Shown here piece after piece: positions 32,335 through 42,611 of a stretch of DNA of 64,000 bases. The notes below the pieces were generated by a model that had not been told where the DNA came from, searched no databases, and was given only the letters and a program-made list of their open reading frames with translations. Position numbers and translations under genes: made by a program. Position 1 is the stretch's first letter, and the number at the start of each line of letters is the position of its first letter. This stretch comes from Pseudomonas sp. 14P_8.1_Bac3 (GTDB taxonomy: Bacteria > Pseudomonadota > Gammaproteobacteria > Pseudomonadales > Pseudomonadaceae). Where the stretch lies: the NCBI RefSeq assembly GCF_025466085.1, contig NZ_JANLOD010000032.1, forward strand, positions 1 through 64,000, given 5' to 3'.

Positions 32335-35028
32335 TCAGCGGGTCTCCAGCTTCTCCGGCAACGGCGCAAACAACGCCTCAATATCATCACTCTGCAACTT
32401 CCAGTCCCCGGCCTTGCGTCCATCCAGCACGCCAGCCGCGAGGTCGGACTTTTCCTTCTGCAGATGCTGAATTTTCTCCTCGACCGTGCCACGGGCAATC
32501 ATCTTGTACACGAACACCGGTTTCTCCTGGCCGATACGGTAGGCACGGTCGGTCGCCTGGTTCTCTGTCGCCGGGTTCCACCACGGATCGTAGTGAATCA
32601 CCGTGTCCGCTTCCGTCAGGTTCAAGCCTACGCCACCCGCCTTCAAACTGATCAGAAAGATCTGACGCTTGCCGCTCTGGAAGTCTTTCACTGGCGAGCG
32701 TCGGTCACGGGTCTGGCCCGTCAGCAGCGCATAGTCGACGCCGCGTTTCTTCAGTTCGACTTCAATAAGCGCGAGCATTGAAGTGAACTGGGAAAACAGC
32801 AGAATCCGCCGGCCTTCCTCGAACAATTCCTCAAGCATTTCCATCAGGCTATCGAGTTTGCCCGAGGTGCTGCCGCGCGTCGGCAGGGCAGCGTCGTTGA
32901 CCAGTCGAAGGTCACAGCACACCTGACGCAGCTTCAGCAGCGCCTCAAGGATGATGATCTGGCTGCGCGCCACACCTTTGCGAGTGATCTCGTCGCGAAC
33001 CTTCTTGTCCATGGCCAGGCGCATGGTCTCGTACACATCGCGCTGGGCTTCGTTGAGTTCGACCCAGTGGATGATCTCGGTCTTCGGCGGCAATTCCGTC
33101 GCCACTTGCTCTTTGGTCCTGCGTAGCAGAAACGGTTTGATCCGCCCGTTCAGGTGCTGGAGTCGTACCTCGCTGGCGCGCTTTTCAATCGGCACGCGGT
33201 AATCGCGGTTGAAGCTTTTGACGTCGCCAAGCCAACCGGGTAGCAGGAAGTGAAACAACGACCACAGTTCACCCAAGTGGTTTTCCAGTGGCGTACCACT
33301 CAGGCACAGGCGCTGGCGCGCGTTCAGTTCGCGCGCGGCCTGGGCGGCTTTGCTGTTCGGGTTCTTGATGTACTGCGCTTCGTCCAGCACCAGCACATGC
33401 AAGGGCTGCGCGGCCAGGCGTTCGACATCTTTGGGCAGCAGCGCATAGGTGGTCAGGATCAGGTCGTAATCGGCCAGATGCTCGAAATGCTTTTTACGAC
33501 TGGCGCCATACAGCGCCAGCACCTTGAGCTGCGGCGTGAAGTGCGCCGCTTCGTCGAGCCAGTTGGGAATCAGACTGGTGGGCATCACCACCATGCACGG
33601 CCGATCAAGGCGTCCGGCGTTTTTTTCGCTAAGCACATGGGCCAGGGTCTGTAGGGTTTTGCCCAGGCCCATGTCGTCCGCGAGAATTCCGCCCACTTCC
33701 AGTTGCCGCAGCGATTGCATCCAGCTCAAACCTTCCAGCTGGTACGGACGCAAGGTCGCGTTGAGGCCGTCGGGCGCCGTTGCGGTGTAGTCCTTGATGT
33801 CGCGCAGGCGCTGGGCAAAGGTACGGATCTGCTCGCCGCCTTCCCACAGCAGCGGCATGTCCTCCAGCGGGTTCAAGCGAATCGCATCGGCCTTGCTCAG
33901 GCGCAGCGTGGTTTCGCCGGGCTCCTGCAGGTAGAACTCGCCGAGGGTCGCCAGCACCGGTTTCAAGCGACCGAAGGGCAGGGCTACCTGGAGCGGGCCA
34001 TATTCGGAGTTGGGGCGATTGGGGATGTTTACCAGGATCAGCTCGTCGTCGCGACGCCGAGCGAGGCGTTCCGGGTTGAGGATTTCGGTGTGGGAGCGCA
34101 TCAGGTTCAGCAGGATCGGCAGCAGGCTCAGCCGCTCGCCGTTGACGATGATCCCCAGCTCCAGATCGAACCAGTCGCGCTCCGGCGCCTGCTCCACGGT
34201 AGCGTACCAGTCGTCCACGGCGGTCAGGTCGAAACCGAAATCCTCGTCGATCTGCAATTCCCAGCCCTGGGTGCGCAGCTTCGGCAATTCATTGAGCGTG
34301 AAGGTCAGCCAGGCGCTGTCGTTGACCATTTCATAGAGTTCGCCGGCACTTTCCGGTAGCGCTTTACTTTGCCGGGTGGCGACCTTGAAGCCGAGAATTC
34401 GCAACTGTTCCCTGTAGGCCTGTTCCACTTCCGGGTGGCGTTTTATCCGTAAGGTCTGCGTTTCCTGGCGAATCAGGATGTCAGTATTCTTCTGCCCGCA
34501 GACGTATTCATCCAGGTAGCTGAAGGACAGCGCCGCGCGGTGCTGGATGTAGCGTTGCATCTTGCCGTTGCGCGGTTCGAAGGCGCTGAACTCGATGCTC
34601 GCCAGCCACAGGCGCGGCACGGGTTGCACGTTGTCCACCAGCACTTGCGGAGGCGCTTTCGGGCTGCGGTTTTCCAGGACCGCCTGAAGTTTCTCCAGCA
34701 GTTCGGCGTCTTGCGCGGCGGCGGGGTAGGCGAGGGTTTCCTGCACTTTCAGCAACACGGCCGCGCAATGCTTGCAGTTGCTGCGAACCGGGCAGGTACA
34801 CGTGGCATCGACCATCAGCAGTGTGGCTTTGGCCGACTCGCGCAGGCGAATGGTCTGACGGTAGACGTTACCGCCAGAACCTTCGCACACGGCAGCAATC
34901 GTTGCGTCGCCGGCCTCAATGATCCTGACGCGGTTCTCCAGCGCGTAGCGACGGCCGCGCTCCAGGCTTTGTTCCTTGAAGCGGCTGACCCAGGACGGTG
35001 CGAGGGGTTTGCTCAGGGTCGCGGGCAT
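32335..35028 (-). CDS. SWIM zinc finger / SNF2 helicase
   Basis: 897 residues. The N-terminal part has a SWIM finger (CTCPVRSNCKHCAAVLL), expected to bind DNA or protein. The C-terminal half is a Swi2/Snf2 ATPase with DDMGLGKTLQTLAHVLSE (motif I), VLDEAQYIKNPNSKAAQ (motif II), LSGTPLENHLGELWSLF (III) and TDRAYRIGQEKPVFVYKM (VI). Bacterial members of this group include RapA-like and HepA-like remodelers; the exact role is unknown. The start is 10 bases after the csiV stop, so translation may be coupled; no strong ribosome site. Confidence 0.88.
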   Translation of the reverse strand: MPATLSKPLAPSWVSRFKEQSLERGRRYALENRVRIIEAGDATIAAVCEGSGGNVYRQTIRLRESAKATLLMVDATCTCPVRSNCKHCAAVLLKVQETLAYPAAAQDAELLEKLQAVLENRSPKAPPQVLVDNVQPVPRLWLASIEFSAFEPRNGKMQRYIQHRAALSFSYLDEYVCGQKNTDILIRQETQTLRIKRHPEVEQAYREQLRILGFKVATRQSKALPESAGELYEMVNDSAWLTFTLNELPKLRTQGWELQIDEDFGFDLTAVDDWYATVEQAPERDWFDLELGIIVNGERLSLLPILLNLMRSHTEILNPERLARRRDDELILVNIPNRPNSEYGPLQVALPFGRLKPVLATLGEFYLQEPGETTLRLSKADAIRLNPLEDMPLLWEGGEQIRTFAQRLRDIKDYTATAPDGLNATLRPYQLEGLSWMQSLRQLEVGGILADDMGLGKTLQTLAHVLSEKNAGRLDRPCMVVMPTSLIPNWLDEAAHFTPQLKVLALYGASRKKHFEHLADYDLILTTYALLPKDVERLAAQPLHVLVLDEAQYIKNPNSKAAQAARELNARQRLCLSGTPLENHLGELWSLFHFLLPGWLGDVKSFNRDYRVPIEKRASEVRLQHLNGRIKPFLLRRTKEQVATELPPKTEIIHWVELNEAQRDVYETMRLAMDKKVRDEITRKGVARSQIIILEALLKLRQVCCDLRLVNDAALPTRGSTSGKLDSLMEMLEELFEEGRRILLFSQFTSMLALIEVELKKRGVDYALLTGQTRDRRSPVKDFQSGKRQIFLISLKAGGVGLNLTEADTVIHYDPWWNPATENQATDRAYRIGQEKPVFVYKMIARGTVEEKIQHLQKEKSDLAAGVLDGRKAGDWKLQSDDIEALFAPLPEKLETR

Positions 35029-35038
35029 AAGGACTCAA

Positions 35039-35605
35039 TCAGTCCGGAATTTCATCGGGGACTGGCCGAGGCGCAGGGGCGGTGAGCGAGGTGATCTTGA
35101 TCAGCAGGCCAAGGTGGCCATTGTCGAGGAAGTTCAGCAGGCCGTTCTTGGTGTGGCTTTCCTGCTTGAGGCGTTCGCTGGCGGTGACCAGGCCATTGCT
35201 GTCGATCTGGTTGACCCAGAAGTCGGCATCGACGTCGGTGAAGCGCCCCAGTTTCAGGCTCAACGTGCCCTCGATCGGGAATTGGCCGAACTGTTCCGTG
35301 CCGTCGCTGACCGCGATTTTGCTCGCCTCTTCGCCGAGGTTCTGTTGCCAGGCCTTGTGTAGCAACACGGTGTAATCGTTGCTGGCGGTGAGCTTTTCCA
35401 CTTCGCCATTCAGGCTCGGCGTGCGCAGGCTCTCAGGGCTGATGGGCTGGGCACCGGCAGCCCAGTCTTCCGGTGCGGCGCGGCTGACAATCGCGGGCAC
35501 GGCGTTTTGCCGGACCAGAATCATTTCAATCTGATACAGATCATCGGCAAAAGCCGCGGGCGTGGCCAGGGTCAGCAGCAGAGTCAGTGAGCGGAACAGG
35601 CGCAT
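35039..35605 (-). CDS. csiV: CsiV family periplasmic protein
   Basis: 188 residues with a signal peptide (MRLFRSLTLLLTLATPAAFA, cut before DDLYQIE). The mature part opens DDLYQIEMILVRQN, the hallmark of CsiV (DUF2987-like), a periplasmic protein that in Vibrio recruits CrvA or supports wall integrity under D-amino-acid stress. AAGGA lies upstream of the ATG at 35605. It follows mfd by 10 bases. The Vibrio function may not transfer. Confidence 0.75.
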   Translation of the reverse strand: MRLFRSLTLLLTLATPAAFADDLYQIEMILVRQNAVPAIVSRAAPEDWAAGAQPISPESLRTPSLNGEVEKLTASNDYTVLLHKAWQQNLGEEASKIAVSDGTEQFGQFPIEGTLSLKLGRFTDVDADFWVNQIDSNGLVTASERLKQESHTKNGLLNFLDNGHLGLLIKITSLTAPAPRPVPDEIPD

Positions 35606-35615
35606 GCGGCGTCCT

Positions 35616-38600
35616 TCAAGCAGTTTTCGGAACGAGGCACTCAAGCAGTGCCTCTACAGTATTAAAGCGCTCTTCCGGGCGTTCCATCGGGACCATGAAT
35701 TTAAACATCGTGGCCCCTTCGAATTTGTAACGTTTGGGTTGGCCCTGGATCAGTTTGATCAGCGTCAGCGGATCGACCGGCGTCTGCGCCGCGAACTCGA
35801 TACGGCCGCCTTGCGGACCACCGTCGATTTTCTTGATGCCCAACAGCTCGGCCTGCAACTTCAGCGCGGTGATGCGCATCAGGTTTTTGGTCGGCTCCGG
35901 CAGCAGTCCAAAGCGGTCGATCATTTCCACTTGCAGGTCCTTGAGGCCTTCCTCATCGGTAGCCGAAGCGATGCGCTTGTACAGAATCAGGCGCGCATGC
36001 ACATCCGGCAGGTAGTCTTCCGGAATCAATGCCGGCACTCGCAGGTTGACCTCGGGACCACCGCCCAACGGCTGGTCGAGGTTGGGTTGTTCGCCCTTGC
36101 GGATCGATTTCACCGCACGTTCGAGCATCTCCATGTAGAGCGTGAAACCGACGGCCTGGATCTGCCCGCTTTGACCGTCGCCCAGCAGTTCGCCGGCGCC
36201 GCGGATTTCCAGGTCGTTGGTGGCCAGCACGAAGCCCGCGCCGAGGTCCTGGGTGTTGGCGATCGCCTCCAGGCGTTTTTCCGCATCCGCGGTGATTTGC
36301 TGGCGTGGTGGCGTCAGCAGGTAGGCGTACGCCTGGTGGTGACTGCGACCGACCCGGCCGCGCAACTGGTGCAGTTGCGCCAGGCCGAACTTGTCCGCGC
36401 GCTCGATGATGATGGTGTTGGCGCTTGGTACGTCGATGCCGGTCTCGATGATGGTCGAGGCGATCAGCACGTTGAAGCGCTTGTGGTAGAAGTCGCTCAT
36501 CACCTGTTCGAGTTCGCGTTCGCGCATCTGCCCGTGACCGATGCCGATCCGTGCTTCCGGCACCAGTTCGGCGAGGTCGGCGGCGCATTTCTCGATGGTC
36601 TTGACGTCGTTGTGCAGGTAGTAGACCTGACCGCCACGCAGCAGCTCACGGAGCAGGGCCTCTTTGACCGTGCTCTTGTTCTGCTCCATGACGAAGGTCC
36701 GCACCGACAGGCGACGTGCCGGCGGCGTGGCGATGATCGACAGGTCGCGCATGCCCGACACCGCCATGTTCAGCGTGCGCGGAATCGGCGTGGCGGTGAG
36801 CGTAAGGATGTCGACTTCGCTGCGAAGCGCCTTCAGTTGTTCTTTCTGGCGCACCCCGAAACGGTGCTCTTCGTCGATGATCACCAGTCCGAGGTTTTTG
36901 ATCTTGACGTCGTCTTGCAGCAGTTTGTGCGTGCCGATGACGATGTCGATCTTGCCTTCGGCGAGGTCTGCCACCGCCGCGTTGACTTCCTTGGTCGACT
37001 TGAAGCGGCTCATCACTTCAACGGTCACCGGCCAGTCGGCGAAGCGGTCGCGGAAACTGTTGTAGTGCTGCTGGGCGAGCAGGGTGGTCGGCACCAGAAT
37101 CGCAACTTGGCGACCGCCATGAACGGCGATGAAGGCGGCACGCATCGCCACTTCGGTCTTGCCGAAGCCGACGTCGCCGCAGACCAGCCGGTCCATCGGT
37201 TTCGGCGCGAGCATGTCGGCGCGGACGGCTTCGATGGTGGTTTGCTGGTCCGGGGTTTCTTCGAACGGGAAGCCGGCACTGAACGTCGCGTAGTCAGCTT
37301 TCGGATCTTCAAAGGCATACCCTTCGCGCGCGGCGCGGCGGGCATAGATGTCGAGCAATTCGGCCGCCACGTCGCGCACCTGTTCGGCGGCTTTGCGTTT
37401 GGCTTTCTGCCAGGTTTCCGAGCCGAGGCGATGCAGCGGCGCCAAGGCATCGTCGCTGCCGGTGTAACGGGCGATCAGGTGCAGGTTGGCCACTGGCACG
37501 TACAGCTTGGCGCCTTCGGCGTATTGCAGGGTCAGGAACTCGGCGGCCTGGTCGTCGATTTCCAGGGTTGCGAGTCCCAGGTAGCGACCGACACCGTGAT
37601 CGATGTGCACCACCGGCGCACCTTCGCGCAGCTCGGTGAGATTCTTGATGACTGCATCGTTGTTGGCATCGGCGCGTTTTTCGCGGCGCCGGCGCTGCAT
37701 CACCCGCTGACCGAACAACGGGCTTTCGGCAACCAGCGCCAGGGCCGGATCATCGAGCACCAGGCCTTCGTCGAGCGGCGCGATGGTAATCGCCAGGCGC
37801 TCCTTGCTCGCGACGAAGTCCGGCCAGCTGTCGACGGTTTTCGGTCGCAGCTTCAAGCGTTCCAGCAATTCCAGCAACACTTCGCGACGGCCTGCGGACT
37901 CGGCGGTAAACAGCACGCGACCGGGAAAGTCATCGAGGAAACCGGCCAGCGCTGCCAACGGTTGGGTGGCCTTGGCTTCGATAGCGAGATCGGGCAGTGC
38001 CCGAGCGGGGAAGCGTTCGCGACCAACGCCGGTTTCAACGTCTTGCTGACTGGCCACCACGCGCGGCCAGTTTTTCAGGCGGGCGAAGCAGTCTTCCACC
38101 GGCAGGAACAGTTCGGCGGGCGGCAATAAAGGACGGGAAGGGTCAACGCGGCGCTCTTCATAACGATTGCGCACATCGTTCCAGAAGTTTTCTGCGGCTT
38201 GCTCGATGCCTGGCAGGGAAAACACTTGCGTGTCCTGGGGCAGGTAGTCGAAGAGCGTGGACGTTTCGTCGAAAAACAGCGGCAGGTAGTACTCGATGCC
38301 CGCCGGGGTAATCCCGCTGCTCAGGTCCTGGAAGATCGGGCAGCGACGGAAGTCGACATCGAAGCGCTCACGGAAGCGTGCCTTGAAACGAGTGACCGCA
38401 TCCTTTTGCAGCGGAAACTCTCTCGCCGGCAGCAGGCGAACGGTGTCCACCTTGTCGATGGAGCGCTGGTTTTCCGGGTCGAAGGTCCGCAGCGTTTCGA
38501 TTTCGTCGTCGAACAGGTCAATCCGGAACGGCAGTTTGCTGCCCATCGGGAACAGATCGATCAGCGAGCCGCGGACGGTGAATTCGCCGTGCTCGTAGAC

Positions 38601-39065
38601 CGTGTCGACGTAGCGATAGCCACTGGCCTCGAGCCGAGTGCGCATTTGCTCGACATCGAGCTTCTGGCCGACGTCCAGGACCAGGCTGCTGCCGAGCAGG
38701 AATTTGGTCGGCGCCAGGCGGTGCAGGGCCGTGGTGATCGGCACCACCAGCACGCCATGACTCAACTCCGGCAATCGATACAAGGCCGCGATGCGCTGGG
38801 AAATGATGTCCTGGTGCGGCGAGAACAGATCGTAGGGCAGCGTTTCCCAGTCCGGGAAATGCAGCACCGGCAAATCCGGAGCGAAGAAACTCAGCTCCTG
38901 TTCCAGCCGTTCGGCACTTTGGCTGTCGGCAGTCAGCAGCAGGGTAAAGCGCTTGGCAGCGCTGGCAGCCTCGGCGATGGCCAGGCTCAGGGCGGCACCG
39001 GGCAGGTTGCCCCAATGCTGTTTACCTGCCGCGGCAGGGAGAAGCGGTAGACGCAGAACGGGCAC
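35616..39065 (-). CDS. mfd: Transcription-repair coupling factor Mfd
   Basis: 1149 residues, the expected length. Mfd removes stalled RNA polymerase and recruits UvrA. The UvrB-like N-terminus (LLLTADSQSAERLEQELSFF), the RNA polymerase interaction domain with VPVANLHLIARYTGSDD, the RecG-like motor (GDVGFGKTEVAMRAAF, IIDEEHRFGVRQKEQLK, LTATPIPRTLNMA) and the C-terminal TRCF domain are all present. First gene of a probable mfd-csiV-helicase transcript. Confidence 0.97.
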   Translation of the reverse strand: MPVLRLPLLPAAAGKQHWGNLPGAALSLAIAEAASAAKRFTLLLTADSQSAERLEQELSFFAPDLPVLHFPDWETLPYDLFSPHQDIISQRIAALYRLPELSHGVLVVPITTALHRLAPTKFLLGSSLVLDVGQKLDVEQMRTRLEASGYRYVDTVYEHGEFTVRGSLIDLFPMGSKLPFRIDLFDDEIETLRTFDPENQRSIDKVDTVRLLPAREFPLQKDAVTRFKARFRERFDVDFRRCPIFQDLSSGITPAGIEYYLPLFFDETSTLFDYLPQDTQVFSLPGIEQAAENFWNDVRNRYEERRVDPSRPLLPPAELFLPVEDCFARLKNWPRVVASQQDVETGVGRERFPARALPDLAIEAKATQPLAALAGFLDDFPGRVLFTAESAGRREVLLELLERLKLRPKTVDSWPDFVASKERLAITIAPLDEGLVLDDPALALVAESPLFGQRVMQRRRREKRADANNDAVIKNLTELREGAPVVHIDHGVGRYLGLATLEIDDQAAEFLTLQYAEGAKLYVPVANLHLIARYTGSDDALAPLHRLGSETWQKAKRKAAEQVRDVAAELLDIYARRAAREGYAFEDPKADYATFSAGFPFEETPDQQTTIEAVRADMLAPKPMDRLVCGDVGFGKTEVAMRAAFIAVHGGRQVAILVPTTLLAQQHYNSFRDRFADWPVTVEVMSRFKSTKEVNAAVADLAEGKIDIVIGTHKLLQDDVKIKNLGLVIIDEEHRFGVRQKEQLKALRSEVDILTLTATPIPRTLNMAVSGMRDLSIIATPPARRLSVRTFVMEQNKSTVKEALLRELLRGGQVYYLHNDVKTIEKCAADLAELVPEARIGIGHGQMRERELEQVMSDFYHKRFNVLIASTIIETGIDVPSANTIIIERADKFGLAQLHQLRGRVGRSHHQAYAYLLTPPRQQITADAEKRLEAIANTQDLGAGFVLATNDLEIRGAGELLGDGQSGQIQAVGFTLYMEMLERAVKSIRKGEQPNLDQPLGGGPEVNLRVPALIPEDYLPDVHARLILYKRIASATDEEGLKDLQVEMIDRFGLLPEPTKNLMRITALKLQAELLGIKKIDGGPQGGRIEFAAQTPVDPLTLIKLIQGQPKRYKFEGATMFKFMVPMERPEERFNTVEALLECLVPKTA

Positions 39066-39442
39066 GGAAGGTTGAGCTCCAAGCGTTGCGACAAAGTCGG
39101 TAATTGTAGCGGCCCCGGGTGCCGCCTGTCAGTTGCAGACTGCGTCTATTACGCAGGTTTGCGAAATGTAGTGGTAAAGACAAAATCCGCCGGTTTTTGC
39201 CTGAAAATGACCGATTATGTAGTGGCAAAACGACTGAGTGTTACGGAGGGTTACGGACAAGATAGCGATGTCTCCAAAAAAATGACTGCGCTGAAAGCCA
39301 CGGTTTTACTGGGCTTCAACGGTGTGTGATTTTTTTGCAGGGAAATTTGTTACCGATCGCACGACAGGCGCGCATTGCTACGAGAGGCACACGGCGGCAT
39401 AATGTAGCCCCTTTTTTCTGCCCCTACATGTGGAAGGTTCCC

Positions 39443-40891
39443 GTGACTCAGAAGCCCGACCAGTGTCTTGGTGAATGGATCGACCGTGAAGCACTCGCAG
39501 AAGCGATGATTCCGCTTATTGGTCAGCTCTACCGCAATAACAACGTGGTGAGCTCGATCTATGGCCGCAGCCTGATCAACCAGTCTGTCATCGCGATTCT
39601 CAAAGCCCACCGCTTTGCTCGCCACCGCTCCACCGACGACAGCGAACTCTCCGTCCACGAAACATTCCCGCTGCTTAAAGCCATGAGCGAGCTCAAGCTC
39701 GGCGCAGCTTCGGTAGATTTGGGCAAGTTGGCGTTCAAATTCCGTAACGAAGGCAAGGGCCGCACTGCCGAGCAGTTCGTCCGGGAAGAAATGGCTGACG
39801 TGGTTGGCCAGCAAAACGTTTCCGCCCGTAAAGGCACCGACGTCGTGCTGTACGGCTTCGGTCGTATCGGTCGTCTGCTGGCACGTATCCTGATCGAAAA
39901 AACCGGTGGCGGCGACGGTCTGCGCCTGCGTGCCATCGTGGTGCGCAAAGGCGCCGAAAACGACCTGACCAAACGCGCCAGCCTGCTGCGCCGCGATTCG
40001 GTTCATGGTTCGTTCAACGGCACCATCACCATTGATGAAGAAAACAACACCATCACCGCCAACGGCAACCTGATCCAGGTTATCTACGCGAAAAACCCGA
40101 CTGAAGTGGATTACACCCAGTATGGTATCAAAGACGCGCTGCTGGTGGACAACACCGGCGTATGGCGTGACGCCGACGGCCTGGGCCAGCACCTGGCCTG
40201 CCCGGGTATCGACCGCGTTGTTCTGACCGCGCCTGGCAAAGGCAAGCTGAAGAACATCGTTCACGGCATCAACCACGGCGAAATCACTGCTGAAGACAAG
40301 ATCGTTTCCGCCGCTTCCTGCACCACCAATGCCATCGTGCCGGTGCTGAAAGCGGTCAACGACAAGTTCGGCATCGTCAACGGTCACGTTGAAACGGTTC
40401 ACTCGTACACCAACGACCAGAACCTGATCGACAACTTCCACAAAGGCGATCGCCGTGGCCGTAGCGCCGCATTGAACATGGTAATCACCGAGACCGGTGC
40501 GGCCACCGCAGCTGCCAAGGCCTTGCCTGAGCTGGCCGGCAAGCTGACCGGCAACGCGATCCGCGTTCCGACGCCAAACGTGTCGATGGCCATTCTCAAC
40601 CTGAACCTCGAGAAAGCCGCCACTCGCGAAGAAATGAACGATTACCTGCGTTACATGGCGCTGCACTCCGATCTGCATAAGCAAATCGACTACGTCAATT
40701 CGCAGGAAGTGGTTTCCACCGACTTCGTGGGCTCGCGCCACGCAGGCGTAGTGGACGCGGAAGCGACCATCACCCAAGACAACCGCGTTGTTCTGTACGT
40801 TTGGTACGACAACGAATTCGGTTACAGCTGCCAGGTGGTTCGCGTGATGGAAGACATGGCCGGTGTAAACCCGCCAGCTTTCCCGCGCTAA
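39443..40891 (+). CDS. gap: Long-type glyceraldehyde-3-phosphate dehydrogenase
   Basis: 482 residues, about 130-150 more than ordinary GAPDH. The extra N-terminus (MTQKPDQCLGEWIDREALA...) is conserved in the pseudomonad paralogue next to mfd (PA3001-like), thought to act in gluconeogenesis. The Rossmann loop VVLYGFGRIGRLLARIL follows the extension; the catalytic Cys is in SAASCTTNAIVPVLKA. I chose the GTG at 39443, 5 bases after GGAAGG; an ATG at 39428 is an alternative. A terminator follows. Confidence 0.9.
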   Translation: MTQKPDQCLGEWIDREALAEAMIPLIGQLYRNNNVVSSIYGRSLINQSVIAILKAHRFARHRSTDDSELSVHETFPLLKAMSELKLGAASVDLGKLAFKFRNEGKGRTAEQFVREEMADVVGQQNVSARKGTDVVLYGFGRIGRLLARILIEKTGGGDGLRLRAIVVRKGAENDLTKRASLLRRDSVHGSFNGTITIDEENNTITANGNLIQVIYAKNPTEVDYTQYGIKDALLVDNTGVWRDADGLGQHLACPGIDRVVLTAPGKGKLKNIVHGINHGEITAEDKIVSAASCTTNAIVPVLKAVNDKFGIVNGHVETVHSYTNDQNLIDNFHKGDRRGRSAALNMVITETGAATAAAKALPELAGKLTGNAIRVPTPNVSMAILNLNLEKAATREEMNDYLRYMALHSDLHKQIDYVNSQEVVSTDFVGSRHAGVVDAEATITQDNRVVLYVWYDNEFGYSCQVVRVMEDMAGVNPPAFPR

Positions 40892-40910
40892 GCGTTTAGC
40901 CGCACTTGAA

Positions 40911-40941
40911 ACGCCCCGACTTAGCTCGGGGTGTTTTTTTT
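40911..40941 (+). terminator. gap terminator
   Basis: ACGCCCCGA-CTTAGC-TCGGGGTG followed by T8. Confidence 0.88.
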
Positions 40942-41405
40942 GGGGTTTCCTTATATCGTTTTTATCTTGTCGATTAACCATTAAGAATTATTGAAATTCT
41001 GATACAAAGTTCAATGCGCCATTAAATAAAAAACATTCATTAAAAATAAGCGGTTGCCCGTTAGTACTGTGGAAATAACTAAAGCGGATCCAATTCAGCG
41101 TGCGTTACATATTTGGCGTCATTTAATTGTTGGGTTCGAATGCTTGACACTCCAAAGCGCTGAACCTAGTGTCGGCAATAACATCGCCCGCTCTGCCAAG
41201 GGCGCCCGGCACCGCGCTGTTCAGCAACTCTCCAAAAAGACAGGAATCTCATTCCTGCTCACATCACAATAAATCCAGACAAACAGCGTCGGCTTAGTTG
41301 CCGTCCAGAAAACTCATTCGCATTGCTCACCCTGCCAATAGTGTTTCGTGGTCATGGCCTTCTGTCGCCTGACTTTACGCGGTTGGTCTATCGGGAGAGC
41401 TGAAC
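40942..41405. other. AT-rich leader of the polysaccharide operon
   Basis: About 460 bases with no convincing gene. The first 120 are strongly AT-rich, unlike the flanks. It holds the promoter candidate listed next and a small hairpin AGGAAT-CTC-ATTCCT at 41241-41255, leaving an untranslated leader of about 230 bases. Confidence 0.45.
41144..41172 (+). promoter_or_regulatory. Candidate sigma-70 promoter of the operon
   Basis: TTGACA (41144-41149), 17 bases, TAGTGT (41167-41172). The -35 is perfect and the -10 is imperfect. It points at the HlyD-type gene. Confidence 0.5.
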
Positions 41406-42611
41406 ATGGCTGAAGAACGCTCAAGGCTATTGTCGTTGTTACCCCGTCTGGTGGGTTTGGGAGTTCTCGGATTTATCATCTGGCTGCTGTTGTCGACGCT
41501 GTTGATGCCCTTGGTGTCGGCCTCTGCCACGCGGGCAATTTTGAACGCGCCAGTCATTCTGCTGACGACACCGATTGACGGCGTGGTGAGTGCGCTGGAC
41601 GTCAAGCCGGGCGCGACGTTTGTCCAGGGCCAGAAGATCGCCGTGGTGGAAAATCCGCGAGCGAATCAGGAAACCTTGCTGACGTTGCAAACGCGACGTC
41701 TCACCCTTGAACAACAGCTGTCTTCTTCGGCCAGCCAGGCCGAGCATGACCAGCAGTATTACGAGGCGCTGGAAAAAACCAGCCAGCAGTATCAAACCGC
41801 GTTTCATACCCGCCAGCTCTTCACCCAAAAAGCCCTGAAAGCCGAAAGCAGTGCGGCGAGTGCGCGGCTGATGGATGCTCAGGAAACCGTCGAGCGCAAT
41901 CTCGAATTGTTTGTGCAAGGGGCGGTGAGCGGCGCGGTGGTCGCTTCATCCAAAGCCCAACTGGCGTCCTTGCAAGGTGCGGCGGAATCGGTGCGCTCGC
42001 AATTGCGGATCAATGACGGCGATGTCAGTGCCGCCAATCAACAGGTGTACCTCGATCCTGATCAACTGCGCATGTTCGACCTCACGGCGCAAATGACCAC
42101 GCTGAAACTCAGCCTGGAGAATCAGGCGCGCAATCGGGCGACCTATCAACAGGAACTCGACAACCTCAACCAATTGATTGCGACCGAACAGAACCGGGTC
42201 AAGTTGATGGCCGGTTACGACGTCGTGGCCTATTCACCCGGCACCGTGCAAGAACTGCTGGCGCCACAGGGTACGCTGGTGCAGGCGGGATCGACCTTGC
42301 TGCGTGCCACCGATTGCGGGCAAAGCTATGTGATCGCGGTGTTTCCCGAGCGCATGGCCAGCAAATTTGACCGCGACAGCGTGCTGACCGTGAAAATCCG
42401 CGGCCTCGCTGAACCGCTCAAGGCCAGTGTGGTGCAGCTGTTGTCCAGCGCTTCGGACATTCGCGCCAACACCTACAGCGTGCCTTTTCCGTATGCCGAG
42501 CAAAATTCGGTGTACGTGGTCGGCACGTTTGCTGCTGACCTCACCGAGAGCCAGCGCGCCATGACCTGCAATCCGGGATTGTGGGCCAGCGCCGAGGTGT
42601 CGCGACCATGA
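41406..42611 (+). CDS. HlyD-type periplasmic adaptor
   Basis: 401 residues. One N-terminal helix (about 12-34, LVGLGVLGFIIWLLLSTLL) anchors it in the inner membrane. A biotinyl-lipoyl-like half (LTTPIDGVVSALDVKPGATF) comes before a long coiled coil (about 90-250, rich in Q, E, A and L), and the second half (YDVVAYSPGTVQELLAPQGT) after it, the normal order in membrane-fusion proteins. GGGAG precedes the ATG. It overlaps the next gene by 4 bases (ATGA), so the two are coupled. In context it should bridge the synthase in the inner membrane and the outer-membrane factor encoded 1.2 kb downstream. Alg44 and the BgsB protein of Sinorhizobium are comparable partners. Confidence 0.85.
   Translation: MAEERSRLLSLLPRLVGLGVLGFIIWLLLSTLLMPLVSASATRAILNAPVILLTTPIDGVVSALDVKPGATFVQGQKIAVVENPRANQETLLTLQTRRLTLEQQLSSSASQAEHDQQYYEALEKTSQQYQTAFHTRQLFTQKALKAESSAASARLMDAQETVERNLELFVQGAVSGAVVASSKAQLASLQGAAESVRSQLRINDGDVSAANQQVYLDPDQLRMFDLTAQMTTLKLSLENQARNRATYQQELDNLNQLIATEQNRVKLMAGYDVVAYSPGTVQELLAPQGTLVQAGSTLLRATDCGQSYVIAVFPERMASKFDRDSVLTVKIRGLAEPLKASVVQLLSSASDIRANTYSVPFPYAEQNSVYVVGTFAADLTESQRAMTCNPGLWASAEVSRP

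Noticed and set aside
35562..38129. 855-codon open frame opposite mfd
   Set aside because: Antisense shadow of a highly conserved gene; no motif or ribosome site.
41054..41272. 72-codon frame in the leader of the polysaccharide operon
   Set aside because: It contains the promoter candidate TTGACA-N17-TAGTGT, lacks a ribosome site and has no family pattern.
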